64,000 nt of DNA from Teichococcus wenyumeiae (GTDB lineage Bacteria > Pseudomonadota > Alphaproteobacteria > Acetobacterales > Acetobacteraceae), in the NCBI RefSeq assembly GCF_003696345.1, contig NZ_RFLX01000011.1, positions 62,001-126,000 of the forward strand, read 5' to 3'. Made by a program: the position numbers and the translations under genes. The first letter of the stretch is position 1. Each line of letters starts with the position of its first letter. Shown one piece after another: positions 26,022-36,336 of the stretch. Under the pieces are notes generated by a model. The model was not told the DNA's origin. It searched no databases and saw nothing but the letters and a program-made list of their open reading frames with translations.

Positions 26022-26206
26022 TCCGGGCATGGAGCCCGGATCGCCTGCCGCGTGGCGCCCGGAAACCCGGGGGCCGCGCGCCGGCTTTTGACAGGATACC
26101 AACCCGGCTTCCCACACCAGGGTGGCCACGGCACAGATGGGCGGCGGTGGCCCGGCCTGGCGCTGACCCATCGCGCAACGACACAGCAGCCAAGGAACCT
26201 CCGGCC
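26022..26206 (+). promoter_or_regulatory. hairpin-rich leader between tctA and nhaA (possible ion-responsive riboswitch)
   Basis: Four stems can be drawn: TCCGGGC/GCCCGGA (26022-26040, also a possible tctA terminator), CCCGG/CCGGG (26058-26071), GCCGG/CCGGC enclosing an unpaired TTTTGACAGGATACC segment (26080-26108), and GGCCAC/GTGGCC (26124-26152). Structured leaders of the nhaA-I and nhaA-II classes, reported as lithium/sodium-responsive, occur upstream of nhaA in proteobacteria. Position and structure fit, but I cannot confirm the consensus by eye. Confidence 0.35.
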
Positions 26207-27412
<1,206 letters not shown>

Positions 27413-27420
27413 CCCGCCTT

Positions 27421-27460
27421 GCCGGCCACGCTCCCGTCAGGCAGCGGGGCCGTGGCCGGC
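27421..27460 (+). terminator. long hairpin after nhaA
   Basis: GCCGGCCACG (27421-27430) and CGTGGCCGGC (27451-27460) form a perfect 10-bp stem, and the loop holds a further CCCG/CGGG pair. The stem starts eight bases after the nhaA stop; only a short pyrimidine tract (CATCCTTTC) follows. In the remaining gap up to 27715 I see no gene or clear promoter for the next gene. Confidence 0.55.
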
Positions 27461-27715
27461 CATCCTTTCATTGCCGACCGCTGCCCCCGGCCCTACACAT
27501 CGAGCGGTGGGCAATGAACAGGATTTACGGCGAAGCGCAGGCGGCGGGGCGGAGCCCTGCCGAGGACCGCCACGCTACGGGGATACAGCACGCTGGCTGA
27601 GGGCCTTCCCGGCGGTGCCGAGGACTGCCGCCCACTCCCACCATGCCGCCAGGACCGAGGCCGGTCCGGATAGCCCCTGCCCCCTTCCCGTTTCCCGACC
27701 GTGCCGGAGCGACTG

Positions 27716-29215
27716 ATGGACGATCAACAAGCCGCTCCGAAGGCCCGCACCGGCGTCAGCGGACTCGACGATATCCTGGTAGGCGGGCTTGCCACCGGCC
27801 ATCTCTTCCTGCTGGAAGGCAGTCCTGGCACCGGCAAGACCACCATCGCGCTCAGCTTCCTGCTGGAAGGCGCGAAGCGCGGGGAACTCGGCCTCTATAT
27901 CACCCTCTCGGAGACCGAGCAGGAATTGCGGGATGGCGCCAGGTCCCATGGCTGGGACATCCCGGAAGAGGTGACGGTCTTCCAGCTGGTGCCGCCGGAA
28001 AGCCTGTTGGACGCGGCGCAGCAGCAAAGCCTGCTCTATTCCTCGGACCTGGAGCTGGGCGAGGCCACGCGCCAGATCTTCGAGATCTTCGAGCGGACCC
28101 GCCCGACCCGCGTGGTGCTGGACAGCCTCTCGGAAATCCGCCTGCTGGCGCAGAGTTCGCTGCGCTACCGGCGGCAGATCCTGGCGATGAAGCATTACTT
28201 CGCCCGCTTCGGCGCCACGGTGCTGCTGCTGGACGACCTGACCTCGGACACGCTGGACAAGACCGTGCACAGCGTCGTTCATGGTGTTATCCGGCTGGAG
28301 GAGCTTGCGCCCGACTATGGCGCGGAGCGGCGCCGGCTGCGCGTATCCAAGTATCGCGGCCAGAGTTTCCGCGGCGGCTACCATGACTTCACCATCAGGC
28401 CCGGCGGCGTGCAGGTCTTTCCCCGCCTGGTGGCCTCCGAGCACCGCATCGGCTTCGAGCGCCGCCGCATGACCAGTGATATCCCGCGGCTGGATGCACT
28501 GCTGGGCGGGGGTGTCGAAAAGGGGTCGAGCACGCTGGTGCTGGGCCCCGCCGGCACAGGCAAGAGCACCTTCGCGCTGCAATTCGTCACGGCCGCCATC
28601 AGGCGGGGGGAAAAGGCGGCCATCTTCGTCTTCGATGAGGAACTGGGCCTGCTCTTCAACCGTACCCGCACCATGGGCTATGGCCTGGAGCAGTGGCGCG
28701 ACGAGGGCCTGCTGCATATCGAGCAGCTCGATGCCGCCGAACTGTCGCCCGGCGAGTTCGCCCACCGCGTTCGGGACCGAGTCGATTTCGCTCAGGCCAA
28801 GACCGTGGTGATCGACAGCCTCAACGGCTACCAGGCGGCCATGCCGGATGAGAACGCGCTGATCCTGCATATCCACGAGCTGCTGCAATACCTCAACCGG
28901 CAGGGCGCCACGACCTTCCTGACGGTGGCGCAGCATGGGCTGGTGGGCGACATGAAGTCGCCAGTGGATATCACCTACCTCGCCGATACGGTGATCCTGC
29001 TGAGGTATTTCGAAGCCATCGGGAAAGTCCGGCGTGCCATCTCCATCATCAAGAAGCGCACCGGGGCGCATGAGGACACCATTCGCGAATACCGCATCGG
29101 TCAGGACGGTATCAGACTCGGTGAGCCCTTGAGCGACTTCCAGGGCGTGCTGCGCGGCGTGCCCACCTTCGTCGGTGGCACCGCGCCACTTCTCGACACG
29201 CCAGCGCCCAAGTGA
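27716..29215 (+). CDS. KaiC-like double-domain RecA-superfamily ATPase
   Basis: This 499-residue protein is built of two KaiC/RadA-type P-loop domains. Domain 1 has Walker A at 35-42 (GSPGTGKT) and a Walker B-like VVLDSLSE near 133-140; domain 2 has Walker A at 277-284 (GPAGTGKS) and TVVIDSLNGY. Both domains start with the KaiC pattern (TGVSGLDDILVGGL; TSDIPRLDALLGGG). The glutamate pair after strand 3 is altered in domain 1 (TLSETEQEL) and present as FDEE in domain 2. No kaiA or kaiB is nearby. In non-cyanobacterial genomes such proteins often pair with histidine kinases in stress or light responses, and here the stop overlaps the start of a hybrid kinase (GTGA). ATG 27716 has GGAG in front; GTG 27701 is the alternative. 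Confidence 0.9.
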   Translation: MDDQQAAPKARTGVSGLDDILVGGLATGHLFLLEGSPGTGKTTIALSFLLEGAKRGELGLYITLSETEQELRDGARSHGWDIPEEVTVFQLVPPESLLDAAQQQSLLYSSDLELGEATRQIFEIFERTRPTRVVLDSLSEIRLLAQSSLRYRRQILAMKHYFARFGATVLLLDDLTSDTLDKTVHSVVHGVIRLEELAPDYGAERRRLRVSKYRGQSFRGGYHDFTIRPGGVQVFPRLVASEHRIGFERRRMTSDIPRLDALLGGGVEKGSSTLVLGPAGTGKSTFALQFVTAAIRRGEKAAIFVFDEELGLLFNRTRTMGYGLEQWRDEGLLHIEQLDAAELSPGEFAHRVRDRVDFAQAKTVVIDSLNGYQAAMPDENALILHIHELLQYLNRQGATTFLTVAQHGLVGDMKSPVDITYLADTVILLRYFEAIGKVRRAISIIKKRTGAHEDTIREYRIGQDGIRLGEPLSDFQGVLRGVPTFVGGTAPLLDTPAPK

Positions 29216-31299
29216 CGGCCGCCCCCGGCGGCCAGGAGCCACAGGCGCTGATCTTCATGCCGCATGGCCGCGATGCCATCATCGGGGAGATGCTGCTGCG
29301 GGAAGCCGGCATCGCCTGCGCCGTCCATGACAGCCTCCCGGGCCTGGAGGCGGCGCTTGGCGATCGGGCCTGCTTCGTCGTGCTGACGGAGGAAGCCCTG
29401 CGGGGCGCCGACCTGCGCGGCATCGTCGCCTGGATCGCGGCGCAGCCGGCCTGGTCGGATCTGCCCTTCATCGTCCTGACGCGCGGCGGCGGCGGCGGCC
29501 CCGAGCGGAACCCGGATGCCGCGCAGCTCTCGGAACTGCTGGGCAATGTCACCTTCCTCGAGCGCCCGTTCCACCCGACAACATTTGTCAGCGTCGCGCG
29601 CTCCGCGCTCAAGGGCCGGCACCGGCAGTACGAGGCACGCACGCGCATCGAGGAACTGCACGAGAGCGAGGACCGGCTGCGCACGGCACTGCTTGCCGGC
29701 CGGCTGGGCACCTGGGAATACGATGTCGAGACCCGGGCCCTGACCACCTCGTCCACCTGCAGGGCGATCTTCGGCCTTCCCCCCAATGCGCCGTTTGGTT
29801 ACGCGGAACTGGTCCAGGCCATCCACCCGCAGGACCTGGAACGTGTGCAGGCGAGCGTGCGCCATTGCGTCAGCAACGGCATCGATTACGCCGTGGAGTA
29901 CCGCACCCTCTGGCCCGATGGCAGCATCCACTGGGCGGAGATCCGCGCGCGCCTGGTGCGGGACCGGACCAGCGGCAACCGGCGGCTTGTCGGGGTGTCG
30001 CTCGACATCACCGACCGCAAGCGGGCCGAAGACTGGCTCCGCCAGATGAATGAGACGCTGGAGGAGCGTGTCGCCGTCCGCACCGCCGAGCTGCGGCAGG
30101 CGCATGATGCCATGCTGGCCGAGGCCACGCAGCGCCGGCAGGCCGAGGAGCAGCTGCGCCAGTCGCAGAAGATGGAAGCAGTCGGCCAACTGACAGGCGG
30201 TCTGGCGCATGACTTCAACAACCTCCTCGCCGGCATCAGCGGCAGCCTGGAGCTGCTGCGTCAACGCCTGGAGCAGGGCCGCACGGCGGAGCTGGACCGC
30301 TTCGTGGGCGCGGCCCAGACGGCCGCGACACGGGCTGCGGCCCTGACGCACCGGCTGCTGGCCTTCTCCCGCCGCCAGACGCTGGACCCGAAGCCAACCG
30401 CCCTCGACAACCTGACGAGCGGGCTGGAGGAACTGATCACCCGCACGGTGGGCCCTTCCATCTCGGTCTGGCTGACAGGCGAGCCGGAACTCTGGACCAC
30501 GCTGATCGATCCCAACCAGCTTGAGAACGCGCTGCTGAATCTCTGCATCAACGCGCGCGACGCCATGCCCGATGGCGGGCGGCTGCTGATCGAGACCACG
30601 AATATCCGCATCGATGCCGATGCGGCGCGCGAGGGCGATGTGCCGGCGGGCGATTACGTCGCGCTCTGCGTCAGCGACACCGGCATCGGCATGACGCCCG
30701 AGATCATGGAGCGCGCCTTCGACCCCTTCTTCACCACCAAGCCCATCGGCCAGGGCACGGGGCTCGGGCTTTCCATGATCTATGGCTTTGTCCGCCAGTC
30801 CGGCGGCCATGTCAGGATGCAGTCGGAACCGGGCCGGGGCACATCGGTGCGGCTCTACCTGCCGCGCCACACGGCCGGAGCGCCGGCTGCCGAAGCACCG
30901 GCGGCTTTTCCGCCCGCACCACGGGCCGAGCCCGGCGAGACGGTGCTGGTGGTGGACGACGAAGCCACGGTGCGCATGCTGGTGGTCGAGGTGCTGCAGG
31001 ACCTTGGCTACGAGGCCATCGAGGCACCGGATGGGCACGCTGGCCTGGAGATTCTCCGCTCCTCCGCCCGCGTCGACCTTCTGGTGAGCGATGTCGGCCT
31101 GCCGGGCGGCATGAATGGCCGGCAACTCGCCGATGCAGGCAGGGCCCTGAGACCGCGGCTGAAGGTGTTGTTCATCACCGGCTATGCCGAAAATGCCGTG
31201 ATCGGCGATGGGGGCCTGCCCCATGCCATGGCGGTGCTGACCAAGCCCTTCTCCCTGGAGGCATTGGCCCTGCGGATTCGCGGCATGATCGCCGCCTGA
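29212..31299 (+). CDS. hybrid sensor histidine kinase with pseudo-receiver, PAS and C-terminal receiver domains
   Basis: This 695-residue cytoplasmic kinase has no membrane segment. Domains in order: a degenerate receiver (about 11-130; the acceptor position reads VVLTEE and the usual lysine is arginine in LERPF), a PAS domain (about 155-270, ending [11 protein letters not shown]), a coiled-coil linker (about 272-320), and HisKA with phospho-acceptor H333 in [11 protein letters not shown]. These are followed by HATPase_c (N447 in [23 protein letters not shown]) and a receiver with D627 ([11 protein letters not shown]) and K678 (VLTKPF). The GTG start overlaps the KaiC-like gene stop, so the ATPase and kinase are made together and probably act in one pathway. 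No separate output regulator is adjacent. The signal is unknown. Confidence 0.9.
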   Translation: MTAAPGGQEPQALIFMPHGRDAIIGEMLLREAGIACAVHDSLPGLEAALGDRACFVVLTEEALRGADLRGIVAWIAAQPAWSDLPFIVLTRGGGGGPERNPDAAQLSELLGNVTFLERPFHPTTFVSVARSALKGRHRQYEARTRIEELHESEDRLRTALLAGRLGTWEYDVETRALTTSSTCRAIFGLPPNAPFGYAELVQAIHPQDLERVQASVRHCVSNGIDYAVEYRTLWPDGSIHWAEIRARLVRDRTSGNRRLVGVSLDITDRKRAEDWLRQMNETLEERVAVRTAELRQAHDAMLAEATQRRQAEEQLRQSQKMEAVGQLTGGLAHDFNNLLAGISGSLELLRQRLEQGRTAELDRFVGAAQTAATRAAALTHRLLAFSRRQTLDPKPTALDNLTSGLEELITRTVGPSISVWLTGEPELWTTLIDPNQLENALLNLCINARDAMPDGGRLLIETTNIRIDADAAREGDVPAGDYVALCVSDTGIGMTPEIMERAFDPFFTTKPIGQGTGLGLSMIYGFVRQSGGHVRMQSEPGRGTSVRLYLPRHTAGAPAAEAPAAFPPAPRAEPGETVLVVDDEATVRMLVVEVLQDLGYEAIEAPDGHAGLEILRSSARVDLLVSDVGLPGGMNGRQLADAGRALRPRLKVLFITGYAENAVIGDGGLPHAMAVLTKPFSLEALALRIRGMIAA

Positions 31300-31429
31300 G
31301 GCATCGGCCCTCCCGCCGCTTCGCCCAGCCATCGGCGATGCTGGCGTGCCATCAGGATCGGGGGCATCGTGCAGGGTGGCGCCGGAATGTTGAGCCGCCT
31401 GCCGGAGTACGTTCAAGAAAGGAGAAGCC

Positions 31430-32437
31430 GTGTCACTTCCTGGAACCATGCGCCTCATCGAGGTTTCCGCGCCCGGTGAGCCGGAGGTCCTGCAACTCGC
31501 CACCGGCCCCCTGCCCAGTCCCAGGCCAGGTGAGGTTCTGCTGCGCGTCCTCGCTGCCGGCGTGAACCGGCCGGATGTGCAGCAGAGGCGCGGGCTCTAT
31601 CCGCCGCCGCCCGGCGCGAGCCCGCTCCTGGGCCTGGAAGTAGCCGGCGAAGTCGTGGCCCTGGGCGACAACGTGGCAGGGCTGAGCCTGGGCGACCGGG
31701 TCTGCGCTCTGGCGAATGGCGGCGGCTATGCCGAATACTGCGCCGTGCCCGCGACGCAGTGCCTGCCCTGGCCCAAGGGCTATGACGCCCTGCGTGCGGC
31801 CGCACTGCCGGAGACCTACTTCACCGTCTGGGCCAACCTGTTCCAGATCGGGCAACTCGCCAAGGGCGAGAGCGTGCTGGTGCATGGCGGCAGCAGCGGC
31901 ATCGGTGTCACGGCCACCAAGCTGGCGAAGGCTTTCGGCGCGACGGTCTATGTCACCGCCGGCTCCGAGGAGAAATGCGAGGCCTGCCGCGGGTTCGGCG
32001 CCGATGCGGCCATCAACTACCGCAGCGCCAGCTTCGAGGAAGAGATCAAGCGGCTGACCGATGGCCGCGGCGTCGATGTGGTGCTGGACATGGTGGGCGC
32101 GGATTACGCCGCCGCGAACCTGCGCTGCCTGGCGCCGCGCGGCCGGCTGGTCGTCATCGGCTTCATGGGCGGCAGGATGGCTGACGGGATCGATCTGGCG
32201 CGCATCGCCACCCGCCGGCTGGTGATCACGGGCTCCACCATGCGGCCCCGCACGGCGGAGGAGAAAGGCGGCATCGCAGCGGAACTGCGCGCGCAGGTCT
32301 GGCCCTTGCTCGAGCGGGGCGAATGCGGGCCGGAGATCCACGAGGTCCTGCCTCTGGCCGAGGCCGCTGCCGCGCATCGGCTGATGGAAGACAGCCGGCA
32401 CATCGGCAAGATCATGCTGCGCGTCAGCCCTGAATAG
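31430..32437 (+). CDS. NAD(P)H quinone oxidoreductase/PIG3-type MDR enzyme
   Basis: This 335-residue medium-chain dehydrogenase/reductase lacks the zinc-ligand residues and is of the quinone oxidoreductase type that reduces quinones or enals with NADPH. The N-terminal domain carries AAGVNRPDVQQRRGLYPPPPGASPLLGLEVAGEV, the PIG3-like signature. The Rossmann region reads SVLVHGGSSGIGVTATKLAKAFGATVYVT, followed by the active-site loop INYRSASFEEEI. GTG 31430 has AAGGAGAAG in front and is chosen over an internal ATG at 31448. It stands alone, convergent to the esterase gene; the 130 bases between it and the kinase gene show nothing recognisable beyond a short imperfect hairpin. Confidence 0.88.
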   Translation: MSLPGTMRLIEVSAPGEPEVLQLATGPLPSPRPGEVLLRVLAAGVNRPDVQQRRGLYPPPPGASPLLGLEVAGEVVALGDNVAGLSLGDRVCALANGGGYAEYCAVPATQCLPWPKGYDALRAAALPETYFTVWANLFQIGQLAKGESVLVHGGSSGIGVTATKLAKAFGATVYVTAGSEEKCEACRGFGADAAINYRSASFEEEIKRLTDGRGVDVVLDMVGADYAAANLRCLAPRGRLVVIGFMGGRMADGIDLARIATRRLVITGSTMRPRTAEEKGGIAAELRAQVWPLLERGECGPEIHEVLPLAEAAAAHRLMEDSRHIGKIMLRVSPE

Positions 32438-32535
32438 GCGTTTGGTGGAACCACGGCAGGCGGCGAGGTCGCGGGAAGGAACGCGGCCTCATCCGCTTGC
32501 CGTGCAAGGAAGGTCTGGAAATCCATGAGGCGCGC

Positions 32536-32587
32536 GGCGGCCTTGGGTGGCCGCCAGCTTCACCTGCCCGGAACCCGGTCCCGGGCA
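32536..32587. terminator. tandem hairpins between convergent genes
   Basis: GGCGGCC/GGCCGCC (32536-32555) and TGCCCGG/CCGGGCA (32565-32587) are two perfect 7-bp stems in the 159-base gap between the convergent reductase and esterase genes. They could terminate transcription from both sides. No T-run is evident on either strand. Confidence 0.5.
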
Positions 32588-32596
32588 CCAAAATCT

Positions 32597-33538
32597 TCAG
32601 GGCGCCCAGGCCTGCCGCAGACATCCGGCGGCGAAGCTCAGTACCGCGGGCACGGTGCTGCTGACCTTGTCCATGGTCAGGATGGCATGGGTCTGGTCGT
32701 TCAGGTCCAGGCGGGTGACACGGACACCATCCTGTTCCAGCCTCTCGGCGTAACGCAGACCTTCCTCCCGCAGCGGATCATGGCCGCAGGTCATCACCAG
32801 CGCCGGCGGCGTGCCATGCAGGCTGGCGGCCCGCAGCGGCGAGGCCTGCCAGTCCAACCCCGCCCCGGCCGAGGGCAGGTAGTGGCCGATGAAGTAGCGC
32901 ATGGTGGCCGGCGTCAGCACCATGCCTTCGGTGGGCGGCCCATAGCTCTCCGCGCGCAGTGCCAGGTCCATGGCCGGGTAGAACAGCAACTGGAACACCG
33001 TGGGTGGCACCGCGCCATCCCGCCCCATCAGCGCCAGCACGGCGGCGAGGTTGCCGCCGGCGCTGTCTCCGCCCAGCGCGATGCGCGCCGGGTCGATGCC
33101 GAGCGAAGGTGCCTCGGCCACCAGCCAGTGCAGCGCCGCGACGCAATCCTCCACCGCGGCCGGATAAGGATGTTCCGGTGCCAGCCGGTAATCCACTGCC
33201 AACACGCAGGCGCCCAGTTCCCGCGCCAACCGGCGGCAGACCCAGTCATGCGTCTCCAGGCTTCCCAGCACCCAGCCGCCGCCATGCATGAAGAGCAGGC
33301 AGGGCGAGTGCTCCGGCGCATCTTCGGCGCGATAGAGCCGCACCGGAACCTCGGTGCCGCCGTGTGCCGCCCGCAGATCCTGCACGGAAGGCAGCGGGTC
33401 GCCCGGCGTCTGCAAGGCCTTCGCGCGGGCGGCATGGGCCTTGCGGGCCTCGGCGGGTGGCAGGCTTTCATAGGTCGGGCTGTTGTTCTGCCGCATCAGT
33501 TGCAGCAGGTTGATCAGGTCCGGATGAAGCGCGGGCAT
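32597..33538 (-). CDS. alpha/beta hydrolase of the HSL (GDSAG) esterase family
   Basis: This 313-residue esterase of the hormone-sensitive-lipase group acts on short acyl esters. The oxyanion-hole motif HGGGW is at 85-89, the nucleophile is S159 in GGDSAGGN, and the acid and base are D254 (CGHDPLREEG) and H284 (DQTHAI). It starts with GGGAGAGAGG before ATG 33538. It is downstream of the Baeyer-Villiger monooxygenase gene on the same strand but separated by a perfect 12-bp hairpin. An esterase next to a Baeyer-Villiger enzyme makes biochemical sense: the monooxygenase turns a ketone into an ester or lactone that this enzyme could cleave. Confidence 0.9.
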   Translation of the reverse strand: MPALHPDLINLLQLMRQNNSPTYESLPPAEARKAHAARAKALQTPGDPLPSVQDLRAAHGGTEVPVRLYRAEDAPEHSPCLLFMHGGGWVLGSLETHDWVCRRLARELGACVLAVDYRLAPEHPYPAAVEDCVAALHWLVAEAPSLGIDPARIALGGDSAGGNLAAVLALMGRDGAVPPTVFQLLFYPAMDLALRAESYGPPTEGMVLTPATMRYFIGHYLPSAGAGLDWQASPLRAASLHGTPPALVMTCGHDPLREEGLRYAERLEQDGVRVTRLDLNDQTHAILTMDKVSSTVPAVLSFAAGCLRQAWAP

Positions 33539-33557
33539 CCTCTCTCCCTATAGCGAG

Positions 33558-33585
33558 AGGCCGCCGGGCGAAGGCCCGGCGGCCT
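33558..33585 (-). terminator. perfect 12-bp hairpin between the monooxygenase and esterase genes
   Basis: AGGCCGCCGGGC (33558-33569) and GCCCGGCGGCCT (33574-33585) pair perfectly around a four-base loop that reads CTTC in the minus-strand RNA, close to the stable UUCG-type loops. It lies 41 bases after the monooxygenase stop and 19 bases before the esterase start. No T-run follows; it may attenuate rather than end transcription. Confidence 0.6.
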
Positions 33586-33626
33586 GGTGACGTGGTTACG
33601 GTGGCCAGTGCTGCTGGATCTGTTCG

Positions 33627-35270
33627 TCAGGCGCTGCGGACAAAGCCCTCGTAACCCTTCTGCACCACGTCCTCGCAGATCCTGGCATAGCGCGCCATGC
33701 CGCCCGCGTAAGGCATGAAGACGCGCGGCTTGCCGGGAATATTGGCGCCGAGATACCAGGAGGATTCCGCCTGCGGCAGCAGCGTCGCGTTGGCGGCCTC
33801 GTTGACATGCGTCACCCAGCTCTCCACCGCCGCAGGATCGGCCTCGATCCGGCGCAGGCCCTGCTGCCGCATGTCGTCGATGCAGCGGGTAATCCATTCC
33901 ACATGCTGCTCGATAGCGACAGGCATGTTGGTCAGCACAGACGGGCTGCCCGGGCCGGTGATGGTGAAGAGATTGGGGAATCCCGCCACCTGCAGGCCCA
34001 GATAGCTGCGCGGCCCCGCCGCCCAGGCTTCCTTCAGCGCCAGGTCATCGCGCCCACGGATATCCAGCGCCAGCAGCGGCCCCGTCATGGCATCGAAGCC
34101 GGTGGCGAAGACGATGATGTCCAGCTTGTGTTCACCGTCCTGGGTGCGGATGCCGTCGGGCGTGATCTCCAGGATCGGCGAGGCCTTCACATCCACCAGC
34201 GTCACGTTGTCGCGGTTGAAGGTCTCGAAGTAGTGGCTGTCGATCGGCGGCCGCTTGGTGGCGAAGTGGTGGTCCTTCGGCGTCAGCTTCTCCGCGACCT
34301 CGGGGTCCTTGACGATGCTGCGGATCTTGGCGCGGATGAACTCCGAGGCGGTGTTGTTCGATTCCTTGTTGGTCAGGATATCGTTGAAGGTGGCGCGGAA
34401 GCGCATGCCGCCCCGCTCCCAGGCCGCCTCGTAACGCGCCAGCCTCTCCTCTTCCGTCAGGTCCATGGCCGAGACCGGCGGTGGCGCGAAGGGATAGCCA
34501 TTCATGGTGGAACGCGCCATCTCGCGGATCGCGGCATAATCGGCCTTGATCTGCTGGCGCTCCTCCAGGCTCACGGCGCAGTTGCGGGCGGGCACGCTGT
34601 AATTGGCGGTTCGCTGGAACACCGTCAGATGCGCCGCCGCTTCCGCGATGACCGGCGTGGCCTGGATGCCGGTGGAGCCGGTGCCGATCAGGCCCACGCG
34701 CTTGCCGGTGAAATCGACATCCTCATGCGGCCAGCGTCCGGTGTGGTACCACTGCCCCTTGAAGCTCTCCAACCCCGGGATGCGCGGCACATTGGCCGAG
34801 GACAGGCAGCCCACCGCCGTGATCAGAAAGCGCGATCGCAGCGTTTCTCCCGCCTCGGTGGCGACCTGCCAGAGCCCTTCCGCCTCATCGAAGGCGGCAC
34901 GGGTCACGCGGGTACTGAACTGGATGTCGCGCCGCAGGTCGAACTTGTCGGCCACGAAATCCAGGTAGCGGCGGATCTCGAAATGCTTCGGGTAGCGCTC
35001 CGTCCAGTCCCATTCCTTCTGCAACTCGTCGGAGAAGGAGAAGGAATAGTAATAGCTTTCGGAGTCGCAGCGCGCGCCTGGATAGCGGTTCCAGTACCAG
35101 GTGCCACCGACGCCTTCGCCGGCTTCCAGCACCCTGGCATTCATCCCCAGCTTGTCGCGCAGTGAATGCAACTGGTACAGGCCAGCGAAACCGGCCCCCA
35201 CGATGATCGCGTCGAGAATCCCCGAATCCTGGGCCACCGGCCGGTCGAGCGTGGCTTGCGCGCTGGTCAT
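33627..35270 (-). CDS. Baeyer-Villiger-type flavin monooxygenase
   Basis: This 547-residue FAD- and NADPH-dependent class B monooxygenase inserts an oxygen beside a ketone carbonyl. The FAD Rossmann motif GAGFAG is at 25-30, the type I Baeyer-Villiger fingerprint F-x-G-x-x-x-H-T-x-x-W-P at 170-181 (FKGQWYHTGRWP), and the NADPH motif GTGSTG at 196-201. GGTWYWNRYPGARCDSES is typical of cyclohexanone/phenylacetone monooxygenase relatives. ATG 35270 with AGGGAG upstream is preferred to a TTG at 35279. It is divergent from a LysR gene across about 160 bases and probably regulated by it. The ketone substrate is not predictable. Confidence 0.92.
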   Translation of the reverse strand: MTSAQATLDRPVAQDSGILDAIIVGAGFAGLYQLHSLRDKLGMNARVLEAGEGVGGTWYWNRYPGARCDSESYYYSFSFSDELQKEWDWTERYPKHFEIRRYLDFVADKFDLRRDIQFSTRVTRAAFDEAEGLWQVATEAGETLRSRFLITAVGCLSSANVPRIPGLESFKGQWYHTGRWPHEDVDFTGKRVGLIGTGSTGIQATPVIAEAAAHLTVFQRTANYSVPARNCAVSLEERQQIKADYAAIREMARSTMNGYPFAPPPVSAMDLTEEERLARYEAAWERGGMRFRATFNDILTNKESNNTASEFIRAKIRSIVKDPEVAEKLTPKDHHFATKRPPIDSHYFETFNRDNVTLVDVKASPILEITPDGIRTQDGEHKLDIIVFATGFDAMTGPLLALDIRGRDDLALKEAWAAGPRSYLGLQVAGFPNLFTITGPGSPSVLTNMPVAIEQHVEWITRCIDDMRQQGLRRIEADPAAVESWVTHVNEAANATLLPQAESSWYLGANIPGKPRVFMPYAGGMARYARICEDVVQKGYEGFVRSA

Positions 35271-35403
35271 GATGCGCAACTCCCTGATTGTTCTTGCTTC
35301 ACTTTGGACGTCTCAGGCCCGGCGATGCTGAGGCATCTGCCAGGCCGGATGAAAAGTTAGGGGCTTGCCCCCGGCTCGGCAATTTCCGAAGCTTCCAAAC
35401 AGA

Positions 35404-35420
35404 TGTGAATTTCTGTCACA
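35404..35420 (+). promoter_or_regulatory. inverted repeat immediately before the LysR gene
   Basis: TGTGA (35404-35408) and TCACA (35416-35420) face each other across seven bases, ten bases before the LysR GTG start, in the gap shared with the monooxygenase gene. It fits a LysR-type recognition site and autoregulation. A Crp site would need a six-base spacer, so that reading is less likely. Confidence 0.4.
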
Positions 35421-35429
35421 GGACACGCC

Positions 35430-36323
35430 GTGGACCGTCTGGGAGAGATGCTTGTCTTTGTCCGCGCCGTGGAGGATGGCGGCTTCTCCGCCGCCGGCCG
35501 CTCGCTCTCGCTGTCGCCCTCCGCCGTCAGCAAGCTGATCGCACGCCTAGAAAACCGGCTGGGAGTGGTGCTGTTCAACCGCTCCCTCCGCAGCTTGGCG
35601 CTGACGCCGGAAGGGGAGGCCTTCTTCCCCGCCGCCCGACGCGCCATCGCGGCGGTCGAGGATGCGGAGGCCATGGCCGTCACCGGGGTGACGGCGCATG
35701 AACTGCTGCGCATCCGCTCCGTGCCGACTTTCGCGGTGCACAAGCTGGCGCCCCTGGTGCCGGGCTTCCGCCGCCTGCACCCGGCGCTGCGCCTCGAATT
35801 CCTGCTCAGCAACGAGCCCGGGAACCTCCTGGAGGGCGGCGTTGATCTGGCCATCTCTATCGGCCACCTGCCGGATTCATCGCTGGTGGCGCGCCCCATC
35901 ATGGACATGTGCTGGGTCATCTGCGCCGCACCGGCCTATCTGGAGGAGCACGGCATGCCGAGCAGCCCCGCCGAACTGGCCAACAGGGACTGCCTCAACT
36001 TCAACAAGCAGATGCCCTGGAGCACCTGGACACTGCATGGCAGCGGCCGCTCCACCCAGCGCATCCGGGCCCGGGGCAGCGTCACCGCCAACCAGGGGCA
36101 GATGCTGATGGCGCTGGCGCTGTCCGGGGCGGGCATCGCCCGGCTGGCGGATTTCCAGATCGGCGCGCATCTGGCCGCCGGGCGCCTGGTCAGGCTCTTT
36201 CCTGACCACGATGCCCTGATGAAGGATACGATCTACGCCGTCTATCAGAGCAAGCGGCACCTGAGCCAGCGGGTGCGGGTGTTCCTGGATTTCATGGACG
36301 CATCCTTCTCCCGCCAGCCATAG
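35430..36323 (+). CDS. LysR-family transcriptional regulator
   Basis: This 297-residue LysR regulator has a winged helix at residues 1-60 (LGEMLVFVRAVEDGGFSAAGRSLSLSPSAVSKLIARLENRLGVVLFNRS) followed by the co-inducer domain. It belongs to the subgroup with the LTPEGEAFFPAARRAI linker, near CrgA/DsdC-like proteins. The GTG start has AGGACA in front. Divergent from the Baeyer-Villiger monooxygenase, so that gene and its esterase are the likely targets. It ends 13 bases from the convergent acyl-CoA synthetase gene. Confidence 0.9.
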   Translation: MDRLGEMLVFVRAVEDGGFSAAGRSLSLSPSAVSKLIARLENRLGVVLFNRSLRSLALTPEGEAFFPAARRAIAAVEDAEAMAVTGVTAHELLRIRSVPTFAVHKLAPLVPGFRRLHPALRLEFLLSNEPGNLLEGGVDLAISIGHLPDSSLVARPIMDMCWVICAAPAYLEEHGMPSSPAELANRDCLNFNKQMPWSTWTLHGSGRSTQRIRARGSVTANQGQMLMALALSGAGIARLADFQIGAHLAAGRLVRLFPDHDALMKDTIYAVYQSKRHLSQRVRVFLDFMDASFSRQP

Positions 36324-36336
36324 CGGCGTGGCGGGC

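Noticed and set aside
27716-29215. Circadian clock kaiC gene
   Set aside because: No kaiA or kaiB is present and the gene is coupled to a histidine kinase; KaiC-like proteins are widespread outside cyanobacteria with other roles.
29101-31503. 800-codon minus-strand open frame antisense to the histidine kinase
   Set aside because: It mirrors the codon bias of the kinase gene; the product is rich in R, G, H and Q with no domain.
35404-35420. Crp binding site
   Set aside because: The arms match but the spacer is seven bases instead of six, and the site lies only ten bases before the LysR start codon.
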